Source of the DNA: BD2-11 sp965115885
GTDB taxonomy: Bacteria; Gemmatimonadota; Gemmatimonadetes; Longimicrobiales; Gaopeijiaceae
DNA: 64,000 nt
NCBI GenBank assembly: GCA_965115885.1
Contig: OZ220479.1
Location: forward strand, 186,001-250,000
Direction of reading: 5' to 3'
The position numbers and the translations under genes were made by a program. Each line of letters begins with the position of its first letter. Positions within the stretch are counted from its first letter, which is position 1. Shown piece by piece: positions 29,518 to 38,098 of this stretch. The notes under the pieces were generated by a model, which saw only the letters and a list, made by a program, of their open reading frames with translations, was not told where the DNA came from and did not search any database.

Positions 29518-30429
29518 ATGCTGGATGACCGCCTGACCGAACAGCGCAATCCGCGCTCGCGACACATCGACCGGCTGTCGCCCGCGGAGATCGTAGCGCT
29601 GATCAACGCGGAGGACCGCACCGTGGCCGCAGCGGTCGGGGAAGAGGCCGCCCGCATCGCGCGGGCGATGGAACTGGCGCGCGACGCGTTTCTCCGTGGC
29701 GGCCGGTTGATCTACGTGGGCGCGGGCACTTCCGGGCGGTTGGGCGTGCTCGACGCGGCCGAGATGCCTCCGACCTACCGGACCGACCCGTCGATGGTGG
29801 TCGGCGTGATCGCGGGCGGCCCGGACGCGCTGGTGCGGGCGCGCGAGGGGGCGGAGGACGATCCGCGCGACGGCGCCCGCGAGATGGACCGCTTGACCGT
29901 GACCTCCGTCGACTTCGTTTTCGGCATCGCCGCCTCCGGCACCACGCCTTTCGTGCACGGAGCGCTGCGGCGCGCGCGGGAGAGAGGCGGGCGGACCGGC
30001 TTTCTCCTGTGCACGCCCCCGTCCCCCGAACTCCGCGCCGCCCACGACGTCGTCGTCGCCCCCTTGGTCGGCCCCGAGGTGATCACCGGCTCCACGCGCA
30101 TGAAGGCGGGCACCGCCACCAAGCTGGTCCTGAACACCGTCACGACCGGCGCCATGGTCCTCATGGGCAAGGTCCACGGCAACCTCATGGTGGATCTCCA
30201 AGTGACCTGCCGAAAGCTCCAGGACCGGGGGGAGCGCATCCTGATGACCACGCTGGGGATGGAACGCGCGTCGGCTCGGGAGTTGTTGCGGGAGTCCGGC
30301 GGCCATGTCAAGACGGCGATCGTGATGGCTCGGCGCGAGGTTGCCGCCGAGGAGGCGCGCGCGCTGCTCGACGAGAGCGGGGGTCGGGTGGCGGATGCGA
30401 CCGGCGACGCCGAAGGACCTCCACCGTGA
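29518..30429 (+). CDS. murQ: N-acetylmuramic acid 6-phosphate etherase
   Basis: The 303-residue lyase removes D-lactate from MurNAc 6-phosphate, giving GlcNAc 6-phosphate in peptidoglycan recycling. It has the N-terminal family start LTEQRNPRSRHIDRLS, the SIS-domain phosphosugar motif YVGAGTSGRLGVLDAAEMPPT, and GIAASGTTPFV. The STRMKAGTATKLVLN segment carries catalytic residues. Length is normal. G+C returns to the high local value immediately at this gene, so the island's right boundary lies within 29454-29517. It is directly followed by anmK, completing a recycling pair. Confidence 0.95.
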   Translation: MLDDRLTEQRNPRSRHIDRLSPAEIVALINAEDRTVAAAVGEEAARIARAMELARDAFLRGGRLIYVGAGTSGRLGVLDAAEMPPTYRTDPSMVVGVIAGGPDALVRAREGAEDDPRDGAREMDRLTVTSVDFVFGIAASGTTPFVHGALRRARERGGRTGFLLCTPPSPELRAAHDVVVAPLVGPEVITGSTRMKAGTATKLVLNTVTTGAMVLMGKVHGNLMVDLQVTCRKLQDRGERILMTTLGMERASARELLRESGGHVKTAIVMARREVAAEEARALLDESGGRVADATGDAEGPPP

Positions 30430-30439
30430 CGGGGCGGCC

Positions 30440-31588
30440 GTGAAGGTGCTGGGGATGATGTCGGGCACCTCGCTGGACGGCGTCGACGCCGCCCTGCTCG
30501 AAGTGGACGGGGCGACGCCCGCGACCTTCTCGTGGCGGCTGTTGGGATTCCACAGCGAACGCTACCGGCCGGAGGAGCGGAATTCGATCCGGCGGGCGAT
30601 CGAGAACGGCGGAGCGGCCGAACTGGCCCGCCTGCACGCGGCGCTGGGGGAGCGCTTCGCGCGCTGCGCGCTCGCGGGTTGCGCACGCGCCGGAGTGGAT
30701 CCGAAATCGGTCGCGGCGATCGGTTCGCACGGACAGACGGTGCGACACGATCCTCCGGCGGGCGGCCGCCGGGGGGCCACCCTCCAGCTGGGCGATCCCG
30801 CGACCATCGCGGAGATCACCGGCGTTCCGGTGGTGAGCGACTTCCGCGCCCGCGACGTGGCGGCCGGAGGCCACGGGGCGCCGCTGGTTCCCTGGCCCGA
30901 CCGCCTGCTCTTCTCGGCCCCCGACCGACCGCGCGCCCTGCAGAACCTGGGAGGGATGGCCAACGTCACTTGGCTTCCCGCCGCCGCTTCCGAGGAACCG
31001 GTTCTGGCGTTCGACACGGGTCCTGGGGTCGCGCTCGTCGACACCGCCGCCGAACTCGCCACGGGCGGCCGCCGAACTTTCGACGCCGACGGCGAACTGG
31101 CCGCGGCAGGCGCGGTGGACGCCGACCTTCTGGAAGAGCTTCTCGAGCACCCGTTTTTGCGCCGGCCGCCCCCGAAGTCCACCGGCCGCGAAGTCTTCGG
31201 CACCGCGTTCGTGCAGGGACTCGTGAACCGCCGTCGGCCACGCACGCGGCGCGATTGGACCGGCTTGGTCGCGACGCTGACCGCCTTCACCGCCGCTTCC
31301 GTCGCCGACGCCTACCGTCGCTGGGTCCTCCCCAGGGGCGTGCGCGAAGTGGCGCTGGCGGGCGGGGGCGCCCTCAACCCGGTGCTGGCGGGAATGATCG
31401 CCGAACGGCTCGCCCCCGTCCCGGTGCGCGATCTCTCCGAGCTGGGTCTCGATCCGGAAGCGCGCGAGGCCGCCTGCTTCGCGGTGCTGGCGTGGGCGCA
31501 CGTGCAGGGCCTGCCGGCCAACGCGCCGGAGGCGACGGGCGCGTCCGGCGCCCGGGTTCTGGGCTCTCTCACGCCCGCTGGAGCGTGA
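30440..31588 (+). CDS. anmK: Anhydro-N-acetylmuramic acid kinase
   Basis: The 382-residue kinase opens and phosphorylates 1,6-anhydroMurNAc to MurNAc 6-phosphate, the substrate of the neighbouring etherase. Motifs are MMSGTSLDGVDAALLE at the N-terminus, GSHGQTVRHDP, DFRARDVAAGGHGAPLVPW, QNLGGMANVTWLP, FDTGPG and ALAGGGALNP. The GTG at 30440 places the MMSGTS phosphate loop seven residues from the start, as in homologues. An ATG at 30395 would add 15 residues and overlap murQ. The two genes are 10 bp apart and surely co-transcribed. Confidence 0.95.
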   Translation: MKVLGMMSGTSLDGVDAALLEVDGATPATFSWRLLGFHSERYRPEERNSIRRAIENGGAAELARLHAALGERFARCALAGCARAGVDPKSVAAIGSHGQTVRHDPPAGGRRGATLQLGDPATIAEITGVPVVSDFRARDVAAGGHGAPLVPWPDRLLFSAPDRPRALQNLGGMANVTWLPAAASEEPVLAFDTGPGVALVDTAAELATGGRRTFDADGELAAAGAVDADLLEELLEHPFLRRPPPKSTGREVFGTAFVQGLVNRRRPRTRRDWTGLVATLTAFTAASVADAYRRWVLPRGVREVALAGGGALNPVLAGMIAERLAPVPVRDLSELGLDPEAREAACFAVLAWAHVQGLPANAPEATGASGARVLGSLTPAGA

Positions 31589-31635
31589 GGACCCGGCGAA
31601 CGAGGCGGCGCGCGGGCCGTCGCCCCCGGTCGATG

Positions 31636-32301
31636 CTAATCGGTTGCGGGCGTTCTCCGCGGATGGAGCAGGACGAACGCGACCGCGAACGCCGCGTGTT
31701 CGAGCGGCCCCCGGTGCCGGGAGGCCTCCGGCGCCAGGGGGGCGAGGGCGCGGAGGATCGGAGGCGCGATGGGACGGACGACGTGCGGGAGACCGCCCCG
31801 GGAGGCCGCGGCGTACCGCGCCGCGCCGCACAGTCCGGCCTGCAACAGGCGACCGCCGGGCAGATGACGGACCAGGACCGCGAGCGCGAGTCCCTCGGTT
31901 GCGCCCTGCACGAGCTCGATGCCGAGCCCTGGATCGTCGTCCTCGGGTGTCGCGTCGCCGGCGAGCAGGGAGGCCAGCGCGCGCGCGGCGAGCGCAGCCC
32001 CGGCCCCCGCGAGCGCCGCCCGACCGAGGTCGCCGCGTACCGGCGCACGGCGCACCCGTTGCGCCACCGTCCGGCGGGCCAGCTCGGCGGCTTCGCCGAT
32101 CAGGTCCCGCTCGAGGAGCGAAGACGCGGGCTTGCGCGCATCGGAGGGCGCGCTCCCATTTCCAGGCCGGGTCGGTCGGCGCTCCCGGCCGGATCTCTCG
32201 CCGCCGTCCGCCGGGCCCGGGCGCGCACGCTCCCAAGCGTAGCCCAGCCGGTACCAGATATTCGTCTTGGCCTCCCCTGCCTTCGATGACACTCCGTGCA
32301 T
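31636..32301 (-). CDS. Hypothetical protein with C-terminal hydrophobic segments
   Basis: From the ATG at 32301 the product is 221 residues (MHGVSSKAGEAKTNIWYRLGYAWERAR). After a charged, disordered-looking segment come Ala/Leu-rich hydrophobic stretches (ALAGAGAALAARALASLLAG, then ATEGLALAVLVRHLPGG) and a Pro-rich end. I do not recognise a family. The start lies 15 bp inside the divergent peptidase gene, which is unusual. A GTG at 32292 is nearly as good, and neither is certain. It converges with anmK, 47 bp apart. Confidence 0.5.
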   Translation of the reverse strand: MHGVSSKAGEAKTNIWYRLGYAWERARPGPADGGERSGRERRPTRPGNGSAPSDARKPASSLLERDLIGEAAELARRTVAQRVRRAPVRGDLGRAALAGAGAALAARALASLLAGDATPEDDDPGLGIELVQGATEGLALAVLVRHLPGGRLLQAGLCGAARYAAASRGGLPHVVRPIAPPILRALAPLAPEASRHRGPLEHAAFAVAFVLLHPRRTPATD

Positions 32302-35300
32302 GTCGTACCCGCGTCCCGGCCAACAGTGACCATCGCGGCGGCTTCCCGACAAGGCTTCTTCTTCTGTCGGCCCTCTTGGCGGGCGCGGATTCGGCGCCCG
32401 GCCCGGCCTTCGGCCAAGCGCCCCCGGACGAGAACTGGCGCACGCTCGACACCGAACACTTCCGGATCACCCATCCCGAAGCCCTCCGCCCGCTGGCGGC
32501 CCGCTTGGCCGACCGCGCCGAGCGGGCGTACGCGCAACTCGCCTCGGGTTTCGTCGCCGCACCGCCCGGCGTCGTCGACATCGTGCTCACCGACCACGCC
32601 GACTACTCCAACGGCTTCGCCAACGTGGTCCCCGGAAACCGCATCACGCTTTTCGCGCGCCCGCCCGCGGACGGAGGCTCGCTCAACTACTTCGACGACT
32701 GGATGGAGCTGGTGGTCACGCACGAGTTGGCGCACGTCTTCCACCTCGACCCCGCCGCGGGCGCGGGCAAACTGCTGCGCGCCGTGCTGGGCCGCTACCC
32801 CGCCTCCTGGCCTTTCTTCCCCGGGAGAGCCGCGCCCGTTTGGCTGACCGAGGGGATCGCCACCCACTACGAGTCGACGCTCACGGACGCGGGCCGCGTC
32901 CACGGCACTTGGCAGGACATGGTGCTGCGCACCGCCGCCCTGGAGGACGAGCTCGAGCCGCTGCCCATGGTCTCCGGCCGGAGCCCCGTATGGCCGGCGG
33001 GGCTCCGGCCCTACGTCTACGGCTCCGAGTTCTTCGACTACCTGACGAAGCGCACGGACGAGGCGGGGCTGCGTCGGCTCGTGGATCGGGTGGCGGGCCA
33101 GCTGGTGCCGTACCGGATCGACGCCGCAGCGCGCTCGGCCTTCGGCGTCTCCTTCTCGCAGGCGTGGGAGGAATGGCGGGCGTCCGTCTCCGCCGAGTAC
33201 CGCGCCCTCGCCGATTCCCTCGCCGCCGCGCGGCCGCTCACCTCCGGCGAGGCCCTGACCCGGGGCGCGCGCCAAGCGCTCCATCCGCAGGTCTCGCCGG
33301 ACGGCGAGCGCCTGGCCTTCGCGCTCGCCGACGGCCGCTCGGACGCCCATCTGCGCCTGCGCGCCCTCGCCGACGGCGCGGAACGCCGGTTCGCCCGCAC
33401 CAACGGCCCGTCCAGCTTCTCGTGGACGCCCGACGGGGGGATTGTCTTCGCCCAGCTCGAGCTGGCGGACCGCTACCGGATCTACTCCGACCTCTACCGG
33501 GCCGACGCCGCCGGGGACGTGATCCGCCTCACCCGAGGCGGGCGGCTCGCTTCCCCCGACGTGCATCCCGACGGCGATCGCGCGGTCGCCGTGCAGGAGG
33601 GCGGCGGCACCAATCGGCTCGTCCTGGTGGAACTGGCCACCGGTCGCGTCGACCCGTTGTCGGAGGCGGATCCCGACGTCCATTGGGCTTTTCCGCGCTG
33701 GTCGCCGGACGGGTCTCGCATCGCCGTCTCGCAGTGGCGCTCCGGGGGGCGCTTCGACATGGTCGTCCTGGACGCCGGAGGCGGGCTGATCGCGCGGGTG
33801 ACCGACGACCGCGCCGTGGACGCGAGCCCCGCCTGGTCCCCCGACGGGCGCACCCTGCTGTGGTCCTCCGATCGCACCGGCATCCCCAACCTGTTCGCGG
33901 CCGCCATCGGCGAGGACGGGCGCCCGGGACCGCCGCGCCAAGTCACCCACCTGCTCACCGGGGCCGCCCACCCGGCCGTCGATCCCGCGGGCGAGTGGAT
34001 CTACTACTCGGTCTACCACCACGACGGCTGGGATCTCGAGCGCGTGCCCTACGCCCCGGACGAGTGGTTCGAGCCCTTCGCCCTCGACCCCCGCTTCCTC
34101 CTGGGCGCGGAGCGGTCCCCCGACCGCTTCGCGGCTGCGGTCGAGGAAGAGAGCAGGCCGTACCGGGCGTTCCGCTCCCTCCTCCCGACCTATTGGCAAC
34201 CGCTCTACTCCGCGCCGCGCAGGATCGGCTCGCGGGACGTTCTCGGCCGGGGCTTCGGGTTCTCGACCTCCGGCCGGGATTTGGTCGGCCGGCACTCGTT
34301 CTGGTCCTGGGGCCGCCTGATTCCCGACGGCCGCCGCGTGGAGGGGCGCTTCGGATACGCCGCCGCGGCGCTGGGAAACCCCGTGGTGACGGTCTCGGCG
34401 GGCCAGATCCACGACCCTGCGGGCCTCGCCCTGGGCGAGCGCGAGACCGGGGATGCGGACACCCTGTACGTGGTGGACCGGGAGCGTCGCGTTCGGCTGA
34501 GCGTGGATTTCCAGCGGGCGCGCTTCCGCAACCGTCTCGGACTCGCTCTGGAGGCGAGCCACAATTGGGTGACGTCCGAGCTTCTGGACGGGACTCTCGA
34601 ACCCTCCGCCGCCTTCCGGCTCGCCCGTCCCGCCCGACGGGTCGGAGAGGTCGCGGCCACGCTGAGCTTCACCAACGCCCGTGCCCACGCGATGTCCATG
34701 ACCCGCGCGGACGGCGTCTCCGCCGTCGTCCGGGGACGCGTCGCGCGCGTGCTCGATCTCCCCGAGGAACTGGCCGGCGATCCCTCGGCCGACGAAGGGT
34801 TCGAGGAGGGCGTAGGCCGCCTGTCCCTCTACAGGGCGCTCGGCGGCGCCGGATTCGCCCGGCAGGTGCTCGCTCTGCGCGTGAGCGGAGGGGTGGCGCG
34901 CGGACCCGGCGCGGACGGGTTCCATTTCGAGGTGGGCGACGCCGCGGGCGCGCGCGAGCGAATCACCGGATTCGGCCTTTTCGGAGGCTCGCCCCTCCTC
35001 TTCCCGGTGCGGGGCTATTCCTCCGCTTCCCGCCGCGGGCGCACCGCTTGGTCGGCGTCGGTCGAATACCGGCTTCCCCTCTCGCTCGTCCGCCGGGGGT
35101 TCGGGGCTTGGCCCCTGTACTTCGACCGGGTCGGCGCTAGCCTGTTCGTCGATGCGGGCAACGCCTGGGGCCCGGAGGGCGAAGACGCCCTTCTCGAGAA
35201 CCCGAAACGCCCCGCCATCGCCTCCTTCGGGCTCGAGGTCACCGTGAACGCGCTTCCGTTTTGGACCGTATCCACCGATGTGCGTGCGGGCGTGGCCTTT

Positions 35301-35390
35301 CCGCTCCGGGCCGAGGACGCTCCGCCCGGGGCGGCGGGGCTCCGCCTGTACGGGGGACGCCTCCATCTGCGCTTAGGGTCGGCATTCTAG
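32286..35390 (+). CDS. Secreted gluzincin-like peptidase with beta-propeller and C-terminal outer-membrane barrel
   Basis: The 1034-residue protein begins with a signal peptide (hydrophobic LLLLSALLAGA, likely cut near AFGQA). A peptidase MA-like domain follows with VVTHELAHVFHLD, whose HELAH is the zinc HExxH motif, and VWLTEGIATHYE, supplying the third ligand. Residues about 320-590 hold TolB-like propeller repeats (QVSPDGERLAFAL, RWSPDGSRIAVS, AWSPDGRTLLWSS). The last 400 residues are amphipathic strands ending in ...RLHLRLGSAF, with the terminal Phe expected for BamA-assembled barrels. It should be an outer-membrane protein with a surface or periplasmic peptidase. Its substrate is unknown. 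The TAG stop is part of a 19-bp repeat that recurs at 35466. Confidence 0.8.
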   Translation: MTLRACRTRVPANSDHRGGFPTRLLLLSALLAGADSAPGPAFGQAPPDENWRTLDTEHFRITHPEALRPLAARLADRAERAYAQLASGFVAAPPGVVDIVLTDHADYSNGFANVVPGNRITLFARPPADGGSLNYFDDWMELVVTHELAHVFHLDPAAGAGKLLRAVLGRYPASWPFFPGRAAPVWLTEGIATHYESTLTDAGRVHGTWQDMVLRTAALEDELEPLPMVSGRSPVWPAGLRPYVYGSEFFDYLTKRTDEAGLRRLVDRVAGQLVPYRIDAAARSAFGVSFSQAWEEWRASVSAEYRALADSLAAARPLTSGEALTRGARQALHPQVSPDGERLAFALADGRSDAHLRLRALADGAERRFARTNGPSSFSWTPDGGIVFAQLELADRYRIYSDLYRADAAGDVIRLTRGGRLASPDVHPDGDRAVAVQEGGGTNRLVLVELATGRVDPLSEADPDVHWAFPRWSPDGSRIAVSQWRSGGRFDMVVLDAGGGLIARVTDDRAVDASPAWSPDGRTLLWSSDRTGIPNLFAAAIGEDGRPGPPRQVTHLLTGAAHPAVDPAGEWIYYSVYHHDGWDLERVPYAPDEWFEPFALDPRFLLGAERSPDRFAAAVEEESRPYRAFRSLLPTYWQPLYSAPRRIGSRDVLGRGFGFSTSGRDLVGRHSFWSWGRLIPDGRRVEGRFGYAAAALGNPVVTVSAGQIHDPAGLALGERETGDADTLYVVDRERRVRLSVDFQRARFRNRLGLALEASHNWVTSELLDGTLEPSAAFRLARPARRVGEVAATLSFTNARAHAMSMTRADGVSAVVRGRVARVLDLPEELAGDPSADEGFEEGVGRLSLYRALGGAGFARQVLALRVSGGVARGPGADGFHFEVGDAAGARERITGFGLFGGSPLLFPVRGYSSASRRGRTAWSASVEYRLPLSLVRRGFGAWPLYFDRVGASLFVDAGNAWGPEGEDALLENPKRPAIASFGLEVTVNALPFWTVSTDVRAGVAFPLRAEDAPPGAAGLRLYGGRLHLRLGSAF

Positions 35391-35554
35391 CCGAATTTCC
35401 AGCGTACAAAAACAGTATAAATGACTGTTTTGAAATGATTTATGTGAAATCAGAGGTGTACGCTCTAGCCGAACTTCCAGCGTATAACACGTGCTAACCG
35501 ACTGTTTCGTGGTGGGTTATCCGCTATTCGGAAGTGTACGCTACTGGGTACAAG
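35388..35554. repeat. AT-rich spacer with a repeated 19-bp motif at the left edge of the IS cluster
   Basis: TAGCCGAATTTCCAGCGTA (35388-35406) recurs as TAGCCGAACTTCCAGCGTA (35466-35484), 18 of 19 identical, 78 bp apart. A related stretch GAAGTGTACGCTACTGGGTA near 35531-35550 reappears at about 41478-41498 beside the second IS1634 copy, so it is an end sequence of that element. No gene is visible here. Confidence 0.5.
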
Positions 35555-35869
35555 TCATGGACGGACGCCGAGGAGCCGGAAGGCTTCGGCTTGAAGCGGG
35601 GTGGGGCTGGCGATCACGTCGGCGGCCACAGCCCCCTCGGCGGCAGGTTGCACGCGATTGCGGGTCAGGGTGGCCGGATCCGCCAGCAGCGTCCGAAAGC
35701 TGTGGACGGGAAAGCCCTTTTCGGTGCGTTTCCTGCCTGCCTTGGCACGGGCCGAGCGGGACGGGCGGGCAGGCGCCACCGGCGATGCACGCGGCGCTCC
35801 GCCGCGAACTTCGTCGTCGAACAGCAACGGCGCGAGCGAGCGGCGCATGTGCCACTCGACGTAGTAGGC
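35555..35869 (-). pseudogene. IS1634-family transposase copy 1, C-terminal fragment
   Basis: The fragment encodes AYYVEWHMRRSLAPLLFDDE followed by HSFRTLLADPATLTRNRVQP and ends RLLGVRP at a TGA. It is the last 100 or so residues of the transposase. It continues upstream (minus sense) at 38014, on the far side of the IS110 element. A near-identical version occurs at 41502-41822. Confidence 0.75.
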
Positions 35870-35981
35870 AGCGAGTTTGAAACTGACGCCGGTTCCCCTC
35901 GGGTGGTCTGACCCAGTAGTTGGCTGACCCGAAGTGTCCTTAGCTCGGTTCGTCGGCCACTCGGGGGGACCGGCAAGAGCT

Positions 35982-36070
35982 CCGGCCTCGACCGACATCG
36001 TGACCTGACAAGAGCCCGACGCACTCGCGTGCGTCCCGTCGCTGCTTCGTCCAATGTCGGCCGAGGCCGG
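35982..36070 (+). ncRNA. Candidate bridge RNA core in the IS110 leader
   Basis: The arms CCGGCCTCGACCGACAT (35982-35998) and ATGTCGGCCGAGGCCGG (36054-36070) pair at 16 of 17 positions. They enclose a perfect hairpin GACGCAC-TCGC-GTGCGTC (36018-36035) and unpaired loops on each side. IS110-family elements are known to express a structured bridge RNA from the non-coding end next to the recombinase; its loops specify donor and target DNA. Position (40 bp before the transposase ATG) and folding fit. The full RNA probably starts further left, and its target loop was not identified. Confidence 0.5.
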
Positions 36071-36109
36071 TTCCATCGCTGCATCCCAACATGGGGACAG
36101 GAGGCCGGC

Positions 36110-38098
36110 ATGGCGAGTGCGCAGGTGGAGAGCAACGGGGTCGTCGGTGGGGTGGACACCCACCAAGACCGACACACCGTTGCAGTTGTGAGCGTCGATG
36201 GCGCGGAGCTCGGGACCGAGTCGTTTCCGACGACCGGCGACGGGTACCGGGCGATGCTCGGGTGGCTTCGATCTCACGGTGAGTTGCTGCGGGTGGGCGT
36301 CGAGTGCACGGGAACGTACGGCGCGGGCGTGAGCCGCTGCCTGGCGGCGGCTGGGGTGCCCGTGCTCGAGGTGACCGGTCCGGACCCCGTGGCCCGAAGG
36401 GCGCAGGGGAAGGACGACGCGCTGGACGCGATCGCGGCGGCGCAGGCGGCTCGCACCGGGTACCGAACGCACGTGGCCAAGGACCGCACGGGCGCCGTCG
36501 AGGCGCTGCGCACGCTCTGCGTGGCGCGCCGGAGCGCGGTGAAGGGGTGCCGCGTGGCCCAGCAACAGCTGCACAACCTGATCGTCTCGGCGCCCGAGCG
36601 GCTGCGCGATGAGCTCCGCGACCTGACTCGCATGAAGCGACTGCGCAAGTGCGCGGCGTGGAGGCCTCGAGCGGAGCGCGCGCATGAGCCGGAGGTCGCG
36701 ACGAAGATCGCGCTCAAGCGCTTGGCCCGCCGGGTCCTGGCCTTCAAGGAGGAGATCGCCGGACTGGACGAGTGCATTCGGCCGATCGTCGAGCGTGCGG
36801 CTCCGGCGCTGATCGAGCTCGAGGGCGCGGGAATCGCGACGGCTGCGGATCTGTTGGTGGCGGTTGGAAAGAGCCCGGACCGGATGCGCTCGGAGGGGAG
36901 CTTCGCGATGATGTGCGGGGCCAGCCCGATCCCTGCATCGAGCGGAAAGACGCGGCGGCATCGCCTGAATCGGGGCGGGAACCGGAGTGCGAACGCGGCG
37001 CTGCATGTGATCGTGCTGACGCGAATGCGCACCGATCCGAGAACGCAGCGCTACGTCGAGCGGCGCACGGAAGAGGGGCTGTCGAAGCGTGAGGTGATGC
37101 GGTGCCTCGAGCGCTACATGGCCCGTCGCGTCTACCGGGCGCTGACGAGCGGCGTCGGGGCGGCGCGACCGACGGAGTCGTCCGATGCGGCGAGCGAGCG
37201 GGTTGCCGAAGCTCGGGCGACCTCCGCCGAGACCCAAGGCGAAAAGCGGGGGAAGCGGGATCGGGCGGGTGCGCCGAGGGACCCGGCGACGGGCTTGTCG
37301 GATCCGGGCGAAGAGGGCCGACGGAGCCGCCTCGGAAGACGGGCCGGTAGCGTACAGAGCTGCATGAGCCTGTCCGAAGACTCCTTCGGAGCAGGATCAA
37401 GGTTGATCTGCGCCATGATCCGATCCCGACTCCAAGGACGTCTTCTCGGGTGCGCGAGCGCGGAGGGGATGGGTCGGCGTCGGGCGCTGGACGCGGGAGC
37501 GTTCCCCCTGCCGCATCCGCCAGGGGGAGGGAGCGGCCGGTCGGCCGCTCCCTCCCCCTGTCCCGGGCGCCGTGGGACGCGCTGTCGGGCATGGCCCGAC
37601 GAACGGAGGCCGTGGCGGGTGTGCGTGCGGAGAACCTGCGAGTCTACGTCGGCACTGCCCTATGCGCCAAGATCTTGGGGCGCGGCAGGTTCCGCAACTA
37701 CAAGCAGGGACAAGCGCAGAGGCCGGCGATCCGCAGGGCTCGCGAGCCGAGGCGCGGCCACGTTGTACGGGCAGCTGCCGACGACGCGTTGCATCGCTTG
37801 GACGGCGCGCCCGGAAGGGCTCGCCCAGGATGACCGGCGAACCGGAGAAGAGGTTGGGAGTCACCGAGCAGCTGGCCGGATCCCGACGGGACGTCGAGAG
37901 GCTCGACGCTCGCAATGTCCCTTACCCCTCGGAAGGTCGCGAAACGCCGTTGGAAGCGATCCTGCAGCCTCGAATTTCCAGAAAACCGGGCCCTTGACGT
38001 ACATAAGAGCATCGATCATGCACGGAAAGACGTGGGCCCGAACCCGACCTTCCAAGCGGTGGTGCACGGGACGCACCTCGAGATCGACGGTCTTGTAG
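36110..38098 (+). CDS. IS110-family transposase (DEDD recombinase) with long C-terminal read-through
   Basis: The ATG follows AGGAGG by 5 bp. The N-terminal RuvC-like DEDD domain has GVDTHQDRHTVAVV (D16), GVECTGTYG and GKDDALDAIAAA. The C-terminal transposase_20 domain has IELEGAGIATAADLL and the Ser-containing PASSGKTRRHRLNRGGN, the site of the catalytic serine in IS110 recombinases. Recognisable homology ends near residue 350 (MARRVYRAL). The frame then stays open for about 300 more Arg/Gly-rich residues, through a strong hairpin and past the element's right end into IS1634 DNA. The natural stop was therefore probably lost or shifted, and the functional protein would be shorter. Confidence 0.8.
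   Translation: MASAQVESNGVVGGVDTHQDRHTVAVVSVDGAELGTESFPTTGDGYRAMLGWLRSHGELLRVGVECTGTYGAGVSRCLAAAGVPVLEVTGPDPVARRAQGKDDALDAIAAAQAARTGYRTHVAKDRTGAVEALRTLCVARRSAVKGCRVAQQQLHNLIVSAPERLRDELRDLTRMKRLRKCAAWRPRAERAHEPEVATKIALKRLARRVLAFKEEIAGLDECIRPIVERAAPALIELEGAGIATAADLLVAVGKSPDRMRSEGSFAMMCGASPIPASSGKTRRHRLNRGGNRSANAALHVIVLTRMRTDPRTQRYVERRTEEGLSKREVMRCLERYMARRVYRALTSGVGAARPTESSDAASERVAEARATSAETQGEKRGKRDRAGAPRDPATGLSDPGEEGRRSRLGRRAGSVQSCMSLSEDSFGAGSRLICAMIRSRLQGRLLGCASAEGMGRRRALDAGAFPLPHPPGGGSGRSAAPSPCPGRRGTRCRAWPDERRPWRVCVRRTCESTSALPYAPRSWGAAGSATTSRDKRRGRRSAGLASRGAATLYGQLPTTRCIAWTARPEGLAQDDRRTGEEVGSHRAAGRIPTGRREARRSQCPLPLGRSRNAVGSDPAASNFQKTGPLTYIRASIMHGKTWARTRPSKRWCTGRTSRSTVL
37521..37560. other. 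Perfect 18-bp inverted repeat with a 4-nt loop
   Basis: CAGGGGGAGGGAGCGGCC (37521-37538) is followed by GGTC and its exact complement GGCCGCTCCCTCCCCCTG (37543-37560). It lies downstream of the recognisable IS110 transposase domain, where transcription would be expected to end. No T-run follows. It may be a transcription or translation barrier, or a target scar. Confidence 0.6.

Larger units (their letters stand above)
35870..38013 (+). mobile_element. IS110-family insertion element (2144 bp) inserted in the IS1634 transposase
   Basis: The left end is AGCGAGTTTGAAACTGACGC and the right end CGTACATAAGAGCATC. Both recur at the ends of the 223-bp element at 38764-38986, which defines the boundaries. 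The interrupted gene reads correctly across GGC^GATC when the element is removed, with no target duplication, as expected for IS110. A 240-bp non-coding leader precedes the transposase gene and contains a long stem (35982-36070). A 129-bp right-end segment (37885-38013) is about 88 % identical by eye to 38860-38986. Confidence 0.75.

Noticed and set aside
32100..35366. 1088-residue minus-strand open frame opposite the peptidase/barrel gene
   Set aside because: Low-complexity antisense translation; the plus strand has a signal peptide, HExxH, SPDG repeats and a terminal Phe.
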